Assembly (NCBI GenBank): GCA_037349105.1
Contig: JAYJMM010000024.1
Coordinates: 558,001-622,000 of the forward strand
Direction of reading: 5' to 3'
DNA: 64,000 nucleotides
Origin: Limnomonas spitsbergensis
Taxonomy: Eukaryota; Chlorophyta; Chlorophyceae; Chlamydomonadales
The translations under genes were made by a program, and so were the position numbers. Below the pieces are notes generated by a model that worked only from the letters and a program-made list of their open reading frames with translations, was not told where the DNA came from and did not search any database. Below, in pieces: positions 33,201 to 43,126 of this stretch; position 1 is the first letter of the stretch, and each line of letters begins with the position of its first letter.

Positions 33201-34614
33201 ATCTGCCATGCTGCCATGCAATCTGCCATGCAATCTGCCGAGTGGATGCCATGCAGTGAGGCAGGAGCTCACATAACTGTATGACCACACCACTCCACAG
33301 GCTATGGTAGTTAGTCATCAGGGAGTGAAATCTCTTATGACCCACCCGTCTGCAGCGGCGGCAGCGGCAGCGGCGGTGACTGAAGCAAGGGCGGCGGTGG
33401 CAGGAGTTATGGAGACAACAGCAGGGGCCTTCGATGGCGGTGGCGCCGTGCCTAACGTAACGTTTTACCACATCATGACAGAGGCATCGCTGAGTCAGCC
33501 GGCAATGTGGGAGCACTGCCCCTCGGAGGATGTCCGTGTTTCTGTGGTAGGTCCGACGTCCGCGACAACGAGGGATCAGCACCGCTTGGCTGACCGGCAG
33601 ATACAGACAGGAATGGCCCCTTCCTACGTTGCCAATTTGGGAGGAGTATCCAATGCAGCAGCAGATACGGGCAGCAGCAGCAGCAGCAGCGGCAGCAGCA
33701 GCAGCGGCAGCAGCAACCACAGCTGCCGTGTCGAAGATGGCCCTGGCACATCTAGCCCTAGCACCGGCAGTATCTACTCTATGCTTGTCGGCTATGCTCG
33801 CTGCGTTTTGCAGCCAGCGGCCGGCGGCCGCTTTGCGGCTGTACATGCAACGCCGCTACTACCGCAGGGACATGGAGAGCAGCATCGGCAGCAGCAACAG
33901 CCACAACAAGAACGACAACAGCAACAGCAGCAGCAGCAGCACCGACAGCAGCAACAGCAGCAGGAGCAACAGCAGCACCGGCAGAAGCAATGCCAGCCTT
34001 TGATAGTGGCATCCTCTGGTGACGAGGCTGGGAATCCAGCTATGCCTGCATCTGCTGTTGACGGCCTGGTCGTTGTTGCTGATGAAAGCCTGCGTGGGCC
34101 TGCAGCTGTGCCTGATGTGGATGCTCTGGGCCCTGCAGCTGGTTCAGCTGTAAAAACCCTGGTCCCTTTTGCGATTGTAAATGGTCAAGGCTCTGCAGCT
34201 GCAGCAGCTTTGAAGGCCCTGGGCCCCGTCGCTGAAGGGCGGCGCTGTGTGACGGTGCTTGTGGCTTTAAGGGATTTGGAACCAGGAGAAGAGCTCTTTG
34301 TTGGTGAGTAAGGCAGCAGCCTTGAGGGATGATGCTTTACCTGATCATCTGATATGGATACTGTTTGGTTGTGGAGAGGAGGCACCGCCGTGGTACTACG
34401 CTGAGCTGTACGCCCCTTCTTTCCCCACACATTCCCCACACTTCCCTATTTGCCCCCGCTTAATTTGCTTCTCCCTCCCCCGGCCAACTCAGACTATGGA
34501 TACAGCTTTGGTCCTGGAGAGGAGGCACCACCGTGGTATTGCCCAGTAACGTATCTCCCGGGTGCGTTCAGCGTAAATAGCGGTTCGTCAGCTCCGGAAC
34601 CACAGACATGTTGA
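27203..34614 (+). CDS. SET-domain protein with low-complexity insertions (six exons; 5' end missing)
   Basis: Putative protein lysine methyltransferase. Exons 27203-27645, 28669-29314, 31666-31763, 32530-32692, 33301-34303 and 34493-34614 join in compatible phases and end in TGA, giving about 824 residues. Exons 1-2 are Ala-rich linker; exon 2 holds a tandem peptide (SLGYGVEARASGLPGGGVG twice). The SET fold starts at LRLRCGVIPAGSVTCIFE, continues with GYYRDNHYILDR, then SLVNHPNHPD in place of the usual NHSCxPN, PNVTFYHI, and LRDLEPGEELFVDYGYSF, which contains the GEEL..DYG motif. About 270 Ser/Ala/Gln-rich residues separate the last two blocks. The AdoMet-site asparagine-histidine is kept but the cysteine is not, so activity is uncertain. 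Introns carry exon-edge arrays. Confidence 0.8.
27646..28100 (+). repeat. Copies of the first SET exon's donor half
   Basis: A near-complete copy at 27765-27830 (CTGTCCCAACTGCAGGCG ... CACCTGCAGGTGTGTGGATGG) is followed by three about 89-bp units each reduced to CTGACTCAACTGCAGGTGTG plus GGATGGTGTCAAGGGGG. Confidence 0.9.
28247..28425 (+). repeat. Dispersed repeat family D, copy 3
   Basis: TTAGTGAGTGGCATACCAAT, CCAGCCCTGCTGCTTGGGCC, GAGCCTAGGGGTGGCCGCAG. Closely matches 53409-53575 in the MgtE gene; both lie in a sense-strand intron. Confidence 0.85.
28535..28668 (+). repeat. One copy of the second SET exon's acceptor half
   Basis: CTGATTTGCTTGCAGGAGTT at 28553 repeats CTGATTTGCTTGCAGGGATT at 28654, with the following CACACCCG..CTGGCCTCNTTGGCG. 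The true acceptor is 28667-28668. Confidence 0.9.
29735..30035 (+). repeat. Telomere-like minisatellite of about 105 bp
   Basis: Three units of GGAGCTTCGTTTCTTTCCCA, one or more CCCTAAACC blocks, and TTGGTTCTTTACTTGTTCCT. Confidence 0.85.
30040..31665 (+). repeat. Ten copies of the third SET exon's acceptor half
   Basis: Seven units of about 142 bp, then three of 178 bp, each with the acceptor and the exon start (ACCATGTCYCAGTGGCAGCT). The true exon begins at 31666. Copies keep the MSQWQLLKAGAW reading intact. A TGCC-repeat tract of variable length precedes each decoy acceptor. Confidence 0.95.
31764..32265 (+). repeat. Four copies of the third SET exon's donor half
   Basis: Copies at 31825-31885, 31965-32010, 32080-32135 and 32205-32255 repeat GGGACAACCACTACATACTG with the GACAGGTCAGTG donor, decaying with distance from the exon. 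Confidence 0.93.
32740..33110 (+). repeat. Degenerate 110-bp tandem repeat
   Basis: Three units sharing GGGCTGCATGG, CCCATGCTGCTTGCATGT, and GCTAATCTCCACAAACCATC-like blocks, in the fourth SET intron. Confidence 0.75.
34345..34420 (+). repeat. Copy of the last SET exon's acceptor half
   Basis: ATATGGATACTGTTTGG and GGAGAGGAGGCACCGCCGTG at 34352-34400 repeat the start of exon 34493 (ACTATGGATACAGCTTTGG, GGAGAGGAGGCACCACCGTG). Confidence 0.9.
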
Positions 34615-35670
34615 ATAGCGGCTCGTCGGCTCCGGAAACGCCAGCCTCTTAAACATCTGCTCGTCGTCTCAGAACGCACGGGTGTGCGTGAATAGCGGGT
34701 CGTCGGCTCCGGAACCACAGATGTATTCAACTGCGCTTCGGCAGCTCCGGAACCATGAGCGTGCGTGGCACATGGCTGGCAGCTCCGGAACCACAGGTGT
34801 GTTAAGCAGCTGCTGCTCATTGTCCCCGGAACGGCAGGCTTGTCGAACAGTTGTTCATCAGCTCTGGGCGCACAGGCGCGCTGGACAGTGGCTGTCGGCT
34901 CCAGAACAGCAGGCGTGTTGAACAGCGTCTTGTTGGCTCTAGAAGCACGTGCTTGACAGTGGGCTGACAGCCCCGGAACCACAGGCAGTGAAAGAGCGGT
35001 TCGTCAGGTCCCCGCGCGCAGACGTTGACATGTGTGGAACCAGGCTCCTGGCTCCAGAACCACATGTGTGTTGAACAGCTGTTCATCAGCTCCGAACGCA
35101 CAGGCGTGCATGACAGCAGCCTGCCGGCTGCGGAACCGCAGGCTTGTTCACCAGCGGCTAATTGGCTCCTAAACTGCATGCATATAGAACAGCTGTTCAG
35201 CAACTTCGGACACACGGGAGTGTTGAACAGCAGGCTGTCGGCTCCGGAACCGCATGTGTGTTGAAGAGCGGTTCATCAGCTCCGGAAGTACACGCAAGTG
35301 TAACAGCAGGCTTTGGGCTTTAAAACAGCAGGCGTGCTGAGCAGCGTGCTGTTGGTTTCCGAACTTAATGATTGTTGTACAGCAGTGCATCGGCTCCAGA
35401 ACCGCATGCTTTTCAAGCAGAGGTTAGCTGGCTCCGGAACAGCATGTGGGAAGTGCGGGGCCCAGCACCAGAATCACAGGTGTGAACAGCGGGTTACCAG
35501 CTCAGGCATTTCAGGTGTGAACTGTGGGTTTCATTGGCACCGGAACCACAGGTGTGGAGAATGGGATATTGGATCCATGTGTAAGGCGACATCTCTAGGA
35601 CCGCAGAGTTACGGGTATAAAATCAGGAATTGGCCTGTTGTACGGGCTAAAGGCTCCGGAGCCAGCCTAT
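34560..35670 (+). repeat. Satellite grown from the SET gene's last exon and stop codon
   Basis: Units of about 65-68 bp repeat GGTTCGTCAGCTCCGGAACC, ACAG, then GTGTTGAACAG. The first unit contains the functional TGA (34612-34614); about 15 more follow with decay. Where transcribed it would be 3' UTR. Confidence 0.85.
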
Positions 35671-36840
35671 AATGGCGTAGGCAGAAAGTTGTGGGCTGAG
35701 GGAAGTGCATTGTGTAACGTTTATATGTACAAATCAGATCACATCTCTGCCATATTCCGAATCATGTGCAACACAATATTAACTTTTAAATATGTAAGCG
35801 ATATAGTGTCTTAATGTCCATTTGAATGTGAACTAAAGCAGAGGACATTTTTCTCGCAGTGTGAAAACAGTCTATTTGTGCCGTTTTGCTGCTGGAAACT
35901 CTCATCCTTCACCATGAACAAAAAACTTGGCGTCTCTATCGGAGAGTTGGCTTGTCCAATGGCGCCTCCTCCTCGGCAACCTCCGCTGTATGTCCTATAG
36001 CCAGGAATAGCCGGCGTTGCGACACGAGGTGGCGTTGATGGTGACTTGAGAATATGACCAACATGGCTTTTGCAATGGGTTTCATCCTTTGAAATAAGAA
36101 TGTGTTTTTTCTGTGATCACAAATTGCGGGGGGGGGGGGGGGGGGATATTTTTTCGCCTTTTCTGTCCACACTCAAATGGACTTCGTACCATTGGATTTG
36201 AATTGCCTTCCCTCAGAGGTATGGAATTATTCTTGTCTTAACGCTACCCTAGGGGCAAAACCCTCGGCAAAACCAGTTGTTTTATCCTGCCCTCGAAGCA
36301 AATTTGTATTTCATTCGATCCTTCGAATGCGCTTTAATTGCCTCACCTGCCGCCAAGTATTACAAATGATAAAATGTACGAATTGTTCAACATCCAAGTT
36401 GAATGCAGTTATTTGAACCATCCACAAGCAAAGGGCTCCTAACCAGACGGAGGCCGCTTTCGCTTCAGTTATGGGCCTCCAGCCGTAAGCTACTGACCGA
36501 CGGGGGCAGCTTCACGTCCATGCTTGTTCAAACAGGCAAGGGCCACGGATGAGGCTCTAAGTGCCTTATGCTCGGTGCACCCTGCTCAACAGCCCCTGGT
36601 CACGAGTTCAAAAAAGGAAGCCAAACCAAGGAAGTTTTCACGGCATCCTCCACAGGCTGAGCCTCGAGGAAATAGCAACATGGCTTCCTTCACCAAAAAT
36701 CCCTGGCCTGATAGTAGTTTGTGCTGATTTGTAGCCGAAGCGCCCTCCCGTAAACAGTGGCACGGGTGGGACTGGGAGAGGTCAATGGCACATGGGTAGC
36801 CTCCACCACTCGATATGATACATCCAGTTCATGGCGAATT
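35671..36840. other. No gene recognised; AT-richer stretch with an 18-G run
   Basis: A homopolymer of 18 G lies at 36128-36145. A short plus ORF at 36177-36416 has no recognisable motif. Nothing else supported. Confidence 0.4.
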
Positions 36841-36925
36841 GAAGTTTTGTGAAGTTTTTACAGTCGAGCGGGGTATCACATTTGATGCATGAGACTCGCG
36901 CATGTCCACCGGTTCAGACGGGTAG
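36840..36925. repeat. Dispersed repeat family C, fragment
   Basis: TGAAGTTTTTACAGTCGAGC and CACATTTGATGCATGAGAC match the start of the copy at 37330 and the reverse complement of 48040-48110. Confidence 0.6.
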
Positions 36926-36978
36926 TGCATGATTGGAAGTGTTTCTATACCTTCACATCAGCCTTCACATGCAGAAGT

Positions 36979-37184
36979 TTTCTTTGCCTTCTTGGGGATG
37001 GGCTTTTAAGGGGAAGGGATACCTTGGGCTGCCTTTTCCTTTGGCGTGGGGTATTTCTTTCTCATTTATATTCTTCTCCTTCTTTGCCTCTTACATTAAG
37101 TCCCTTTTCTTTTCACCCAACGGGACAGTTGGGCGCCCATGCGGCCAAGCCTTTTGAGCAGGGTCTAGAGGTGTAATGTCATTG
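36979..37184 (+). mobile_element. 206-bp retroelement (family B) with perfect target-site duplication
   Basis: Flanked by the exact 12-bp repeat ACATGCAGAAGT (36967-36978 and 37185-37196). Pyrimidine-rich body, then GGGCGCCCATGCGGCCAAG and AGAGGTGTAATGTCATTG. Confidence 0.92.
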
Positions 37185-37255
37185 ACATGCAGAAGTGTTT
37201 ACCGGGTACATACTTGGCCTATGGGCACAATAGGCACTAGTATATACCAGTTGCC

Positions 37256-37307
37256 AACTGAACAGCAGACAAACCTGCTGTAAAGCAGTTTTGTCTGTTG
37301 TTCAGTT
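37256..37307. repeat. Hairpin with 24-bp arms and 4-nt loop
   Basis: Left arm 37256-37279 and right arm 37284-37307 pair at 22 of 24 positions; loop GTAA. No surrounding gene. Confidence 0.9.
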
Positions 37308-37329
37308 CGCCTGCCCCCTGGAGCGATGA

Positions 37330-37530
37330 GGCTGTAGTGATTTTTTTTTAGTTTTTACAGTCCAGGAGGAACATCACATTTAATGCATGGGACAGGTACC
37401 CGCAAACCAGTGCGAGCTCCAAATCAATTTGGGCAGTGAGCGAAAAAACAGTGCCCCCCCTGGGCAAGCCACCAGCACACAACCGCAAGCTAGTGGCGTG
37501 GGAATGAACCCCATAGTGCAGAAGATAAGC
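37330..37530 (+). repeat. Dispersed repeat family C, copy
   Basis: TTTTTACAGTCCAGGAGGAA, CATTTAATGCATGGGACAGG, CCCCCCTGGGCAAGCCACCA, GTGGGAATGAACC. The reverse complement of 47920-48105 has the same blocks in the same order. Confidence 0.75.
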
Positions 37531-37627
37531 TCCAATCATAGAACATGACGTGGGTGCAAAGAAGTTAGAGTGAGCCTAATCTGACATTGTTGTATATCAT
37601 GACACCGACGAACGACTAGGCACTAGG

Positions 37628-38228
37628 CCGTTGGCCTGAGCTGACCAGGCCGTATGGTCTGAGCTGACCAGGCCGTATGGTCTGAGCTGACCAGGCCGTA
37701 TGGTCTGACCTGACCAGGCCGTATGGTCTGAGCTGACCAGGCCGTATGGTCTGACCTGACCAGGCCGTATGGTCTGACCTGACCAGGTCGTATGGTCTGA
37801 CCAGACCAGGCCGAATGGTCTGACCTGACCAGGCCGCATGGTCTGACCTGACCAGGTCGTATGGTCTGAGCTGACCAGGTCGTATGGTCTGAGCTGACCA
37901 GGCCGTATGGTCTGACCTGACCAGGCCGTATGGTCTGAGCTGACCAGGCCGTATGGTCTGAGCTGACCAGGCCGTATGGTCTGAGCTGACCAGGCCGTAT
38001 GGTCTGAGCTGACCAGGCCGTATGGTCTGACCTGACCAGGCCGTATGGTCTGACCTGACCAGGCCGCATGGTCTGACCTGACCAGGTCGTATGGTCTGAG
38101 CTGACCAGGCCGTATGGTCTGACCTGACCAGGTCGTATGGTCTGACCTGACCAGGCTGCATGGTTTGACCTGACCAGGCCGTATGGTCTGACCTGACCAG
38201 GCAGTATGGTCTGACCTGATCAGGCTGA
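37628..38228. repeat. 23-bp tandem array, about 26 units
   Basis: Consensus CTGACCAGGCCGTATGGTCT plus GAS (23 bp). Since 23 is not a multiple of three, the array cycles through all frames; it is open in all three minus frames over about 600 bp. The ORFs are repeat products. Confidence 0.95.
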
Positions 38229-38254
38229 AGTACACCCCGCATTTGTGTATTGTT

Positions 38255-38765
38255 AACAATGCAACCAGGCCAGAACTCGCCAAAAACCGCCAGCACCCGC
38301 TTGGCCAACATTTGCCTGACCCACCAGGCCTGCACCCACATGGCCAGCACTCGCCTGGACCCACCTGGCCAACACCGGCATGCAACCACCTAGCCAGCAG
38401 TCAGTTATACCCACATGGCCAGCACTCGCATGCACAATGCCAGCACCCCCAAGGCCAGCACTCGCATGCACCCACCTGGCCATGCACCCGCCATGCACAA
38501 AGGCATGAACCTAGCCATGCCTCGGGCCAGCACCCTCGTGCACCCATTTGGCTAGCACTGGACTGCACCTACCAGGCCAACACCCACCATGCATGCACTC
38601 ACATGGCCAGCACTTGCTTTCACCCCCATGGCCAGTACTCGCATGCACCCCCCTAACCAGCACTCGCATGCACCCACCTGGCCAGCACTCGCTTGCACCC
38701 ACCCGCCAACACCCACCTGGCCAGCATCCACCTGCTTCATGCTAGCACCCACGTGGCGAGCACTA
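38255..38765. repeat. Degenerate CACCCACCTGGCCAGCACTC minisatellite
   Basis: Imperfect 25-35-bp units such as CATGGCCAGCACTCGCATGC and CCACCTGGCCAGCACTCG. Frames on both strands are repeat-derived. Confidence 0.85.
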
Positions 38766-39075
38766 GCCATCACGTGCCTGACTGGCTGACTGGTGCGGTG
38801 ACAGTAGTAAGACCAGTAGTTAATAACCAACTCAAAACACGACGTTGAGATAATTTCGGTTTCATATGCTCCAGCCTTGCATGGACCAGGTTGCCGTCAA
38901 TGCATGAACTGGCCCTGCTGTTTGACCCAAATGGAAAATTGGGAATAATGACGGACACCAAAAATATAATGTATGGGGCAGGCCCTCTTCGCGCGCGAAG
39001 TCAAGCCTCTAGCGCGAATTCGCGGTAGAGGCTCTATTGTCACTTCCTTTCATCGCGTCACTTTCATCGATTTCC

Positions 39076-39294
39076 ATGGCGTTGATCTTATGCGGGACAT
39101 CATGTCATCTGGGTCGCTTGCAGTCGTCGTCATCGCCACGTCTGCAACGTTTGTCCCCGTCAGCCCGATTCAACCTCTCCACCGCTTCATCGAGGCCTCG
39201 TAGCCACCCTAGCATTAGCAGAACATGGAGCAGCTCAAACCTTGACGTGTCAACGCTCGCCTTCAAATTGCCAGCAGATCATCAATCCCTTTCC
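39076..39294 (+). CDS. Possible first exon with an organelle-targeting-like N-terminus
   Basis: ATG at 39076 opens a Ser/Arg/Leu-rich, acid-poor reading (SSSSPRLQRLSPSARFNL, STASSRPRSHPS) that ends at a GTGAGT donor at 39295. This resembles a chloroplast or mitochondrial presequence. No downstream exon is identified; a LINE begins 470 bp further on. It could belong to the OPR gene if the tandem array is intronic, but that gene has its own plausible start. Confidence 0.35.
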
Positions 39295-39766
39295 GTGAGT
39301 GCTGGGACCCAGAGAGCTGGGACCTTTAATTATTCCCCGCTGATGCTCGTGATGGGGTGCACATCGATGAGGATGGGGCTTTTAAATGTTTGATCCTCGT
39401 GTCGAAAATAAATCGGCACGCAACCACCGAACGCAACCCCTATGGTCGGGTGGGGTTGCTTTCACTTGGACGATGGGATGGACATGTAATCAAAGGTGCT
39501 GCTGCGCAGCACAAAAAACGGCAGAGCAGTCGGGTATGTGACTTTTCATAGGGCAGGCGCAGCCAGATGCGGTCGGGGTCACCTGGACCGCCGGATGCAA
39601 ACCCCCTCGCCATGTTGCAGGATTTCAAAATTGTTGTCACAACTCTATAGCTGGCTAAGTGCGTGTTTTTAATGATGCGTATCGAATTGCGCATAGAGAA
39701 GCGAAGCCACAGCTGTCGGCCTGTCGCGTGACACCAGGGGACAGCGTAACGACACCTTAGGTCATC

Positions 39767-40470
39767 GCGCACTAGTCAGAAGGAGTTTGCTTGTGTGCGC
39801 ATCAATTTGCGACAGCGGCTTGGCGCGATCAGCACTGCTGATATCAGAGGACGGCGCAACGGTCAGCGGCGACAGGCACGCTGCTGCCAGCGGTGTTGGG
39901 CACGGGGGGATAGCGAGCAGATAGAGGATGCGCTGCATGTGTGCTTCCAGTGCCCTTGTGTCAGGGAGGAGTTACGGGAGCAGGGGTGGGCAGGTCCTCC
40001 GGGCGCTGCTACTAACTTATACCAGTTGTACCAGGCTGAGCATGGGTGGGCCACACTTGCTTTTGTGGACTGTGCTGTGGGCATTATTGAGGTTAGTCTC
40101 CAGGGTTTCTGAGGCCGGTGTCTTTGGCCTTTCCGGCCTTCTATTTTGGTCCGTTTTGGGGGGGAGTTCTTGTTGTTGTTTGCCCCCTTTTTTAGTTTCT
40201 TCTCTTCTCCCTTCTGATCAGTGGGGCGCCCTCGCGGCCAAGCAGGGGTGGGATTCACTTGCTTTCATGGACATATTTTTTTCAGAGGCTTTGTTGAGGG
40301 TTAGTTTCTAGTGGAACTCAGGTGTTGGACTTGGTCTTCGTTGTCTTCCCGGCCTCTCCTTTTGTTCCTTTCCCCCTCTCTTCCTTTCAGTTCCTTCTTT
40401 ACTTCCTTCTGAATAGTTGGGCGCCCATACAGCCGAGCTTTGAGCGGGCCCAGAGGTGTAACGTTATTGA
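39767..40470 (+). mobile_element. 5'-truncated non-LTR retrotransposon (LINE), 3' end
   Basis: Flanked by an imperfect 12-bp duplication CCTTA(G/C)GTCATC (39755-39766 and 40471-40482). It encodes the C-terminal end of a LINE polyprotein: INLRQRLGAISTADIRGRR, then the zinc-knuckle-like CCQRCW...EDALHVCFQCPCVREEL that follows the reverse transcriptase in many LINEs, then a 3' UTR ending CAGAGGTGTAACGTTATTG. There is no poly(A) tail. This is the parent sequence of the family B tails throughout the window. Confidence 0.85.
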
Positions 40471-41291
40471 CCTTACGTCATCCGCTGTGAGATCCAGCCT
40501 TGGTAGCTGAGTTTCTCATTTCTGCGCCCCGGCCTTTGAGGTCTCACAGGAATAACCTTTATACATACAGCCGGTTGGTTTGCGATGTAGCGCATAAAGT
40601 TTCTGGGACGTTCCAGAAACATCGGGCTGACGGACTGACTGACAGACAGACGGATACGGGGTGACTCTGAGGGCTTCACCCCCACGAACTTCGGCCGCCC
40701 GGGGGGGCTCTGCCGAAAACAGAGGATCGACATGAGTGTTTGGTTGTCACCAGGTGTTCAAAACCCACGTTAAGTGCCAACGGGAAGCCATGCCACCATG
40801 CAAACTGCCCATGCAGAGCTGAATTGGGCCATTTCGCCATGCAGTGGGGGCAGGGTTATGCGCCTTGCTAAGCCGTTAAGGACCAAATTCTGTTTTGCAC
40901 AGACTTCTTAAGGGATTTCTTGATAAGATGTCCTGCATTCTATGTTGCATGCGTGCATAATTGCATTGTGACTGTTGGGTGCCAGTTTGGGATCATGTAG
41001 GAGGGCTGGCATGCTGCATCTCACGGCCACCTGTCTACCACCGCACTGCCCCCTATTGTCTGTAATTCGCAATACATTGTGAACATACCGTTATGCCCGA
41101 TCGATCTAGGTAGCCCTGGTATCATCAACGGTTATCCAACTTCTGTCCCTCCCCATTATGGAACGTAGGGCTTTAGTAGCCTGAGGCTGCATGGGAGCCG
41201 TCATCCCTCGAAGCAGCTCTCTATTGGCACCAGGTCAGTGGTTGTGAGTTGCTTGCTTGCTCAGGCCGGGCACTGTCTGTTCAATCGCTGT

Positions 41292-41327
41292 CCTAGGATA
41301 TTTAGTCCTAGGACTAAATATCCTAGG
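41292..41327. repeat. Perfect 36-bp palindrome
   Basis: CCTAGGATATTTAGT CCTAGG and its mirror; fully self-complementary with no spacer. It recurs at 42848-42883, 44404-44439 and 45960-45995, once per tandem unit. Confidence 0.95.
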
Positions 41328-41411
41328 TATTTAGTGGCTCAGTGCCCGAACTGTTGTCCCATGCATTAGTTACGAAGCTCTGTTGGGCTGTGAATGTGTC
41401 CGGAATAATTC

Positions 41412-41570
41412 ATGAAATTCGCATGCAGCTTGGCGCAATCTCCTATTCGGCATGCGAGCAGTCTGAATGGATCTGATAGAGGATGCGCTGCATGTGTGCT
41501 TCCAGTGCCCTTGTGTCAGGGAGGAGTTACGGGAGCAGGGGTGGGCAGGTCCTCCGGGCGCTGCTACTAA
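41412..41570 (+). pseudogene. Captured OPR presequence fused to LINE, copy 1
   Basis: The ATG and 21 codons of the OPR gene (MKFACSLAQSPIRHASSLNG) run in frame across the unit junction into LINE sequence in a non-native frame and stop at TAA after 52 codons. The whole upstream region of the OPR gene is duplicated with it. Confidence 0.75.
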
Positions 41571-42967
41571 CTTATACCAGTTGTACCAGGCTGAGCATGG
41601 GTGGGCCACACTTGCTTTTGTGGACTGTGCTGTGGGCATTATTGAGGGTTAGTCTCCAGGGTTTCTGAGGCCGGTGTCTTTGGCCTTTCCGGCCTTCTAT
41701 TTTGGTCCGTTTTGGGGGGGAGTTCTTGTTGTTGTTTGCCCCCTTTTTTAGTTTCTTCTCTTCTCCCTTCTGATCAGTGGGGCGCCCTCGCGGCCAAGCA
41801 GGGGTGGGATTCACTTGCTTTCATGGACATATTTTTTTCAGAGGCTTTGTTGAGGGTTAGTTTCTAGTGGAACTCAGGTGTTGGACTTGGTCTTCGTTGT
41901 CTTCCCGGCCTCTCCTTTTGTTCCTTTCCCCCTCTCTTCCTTTCAGTTCCTTCTTTACTTCCTTCTGAATAGTTGGGCGCCCATACAGCCGAGCTTTGAG
42001 CGGGCCCAGAGGTGTAACGTTATTGACCTTACGTCATCCGCTGTGAGATCCAGCCTTGGTAGCTGAGTTTCTCATTTCTGCGCCCCGGCCTTTGAGGTCT
42101 CACAGGAATAACCTTTATACATACAGCCGGTTGGTTTGCGATGTAGCGCATAAAGTTTCTGGGACGTTCCAGAAACATCGGGCTGACGGACTGACTGACA
42201 GACAGACGGATACGGGGTGACTCTGAGGGCTTCACCCCCGCGAACTTCGGCCGCCCGGGGGGGCTCTGCCGAAAACAGAGGATCGACATGAGTGTTTGGT
42301 TGTCACCAGGTGTTCAAAACCCACGTTAAGTGCCAACGGGAAGCCATGCCACCATGCAAACTGCCCATGCAGAGCTGAATTGGGCCATTTCGCCATGCAG
42401 TGGGGGCAGGGTTATGCGCCTTGCTAAGCCGTTAAGGACCAAATTCTGTTTTGCACAGACTTCTTAAGGGATTTCTTGATAAGATGTCCTGCATTCTATG
42501 TTGCATGCGTGCATAATTGCATTGTGACTGTTGGGTGCCAGTTTGGGATCATGTAGGAGGGCTGGCATGCTGCATCTCACGGCCACCTGTCTACCACCGC
42601 ACTGCCCCCTATTGTCTGTAATTCGCAATACATTGTGAACATACCGTTATGCCCGATCGATCTAGGTAGCCCTGGTATCATCAACGGTTATCCAACTTCT
42701 GTCCCTCCCCATTATGGAACGTAGGGCTTTAGTAGCCTGAGGCTGCATGGGAGCCGTCATCCCTCGAAGCAGCTCTCTATTGGCACCAGGTCAGTGGTTG
42801 TGAGTTGCTTGCTTGCTCAGGCCGGGCACTGTCTGTTCAATCGCTGTCCTAGGATATTTAGTCCTAGGACTAAATATCCTAGGTATTTAGTGGCTCAGTG
42901 CCCGAACTGTTGTCCCATGCATTAGTTACGAAGCTCTGTTGGGCTGTGAATGTGTCCGGAATAATTC

Positions 42968-43126
42968 ATGAAATTCGCATGCAGCTTGGCGCAATCTCCT
43001 ATTCGGCATGCGAGCAGTCTGAATGGATCTGATAGAGGATGCGCTGCATGTGTGCTTCCAGTGCCCTTGTGTCAGGGAGGAGTTACGGGAGCAGGGGTGG
43101 GCAGGTCCTCCGGGCGCTGCTACTAA
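42968..43126 (+). pseudogene. Captured OPR presequence fused to LINE, copy 2
   Basis: Same structure as at 41412; 52 codons. Confidence 0.75.

Noticed and set aside
33139..34012. Ala-rich minus ORFs opposite the fifth SET exon
   Set aside because: Shadows of CAG/GCA-rich coding sequence on the plus strand.
37597..38389. Three overlapping minus ORFs of 148-262 codons
   Set aside because: The 23-bp tandem array lacks stops in all minus frames; no other coding evidence.
39440..39772. Minus ORF of 110 codons before the LINE
   Set aside because: No motif; crosses the LINE target site and reads anti-sense to a more plausible leader exon region.
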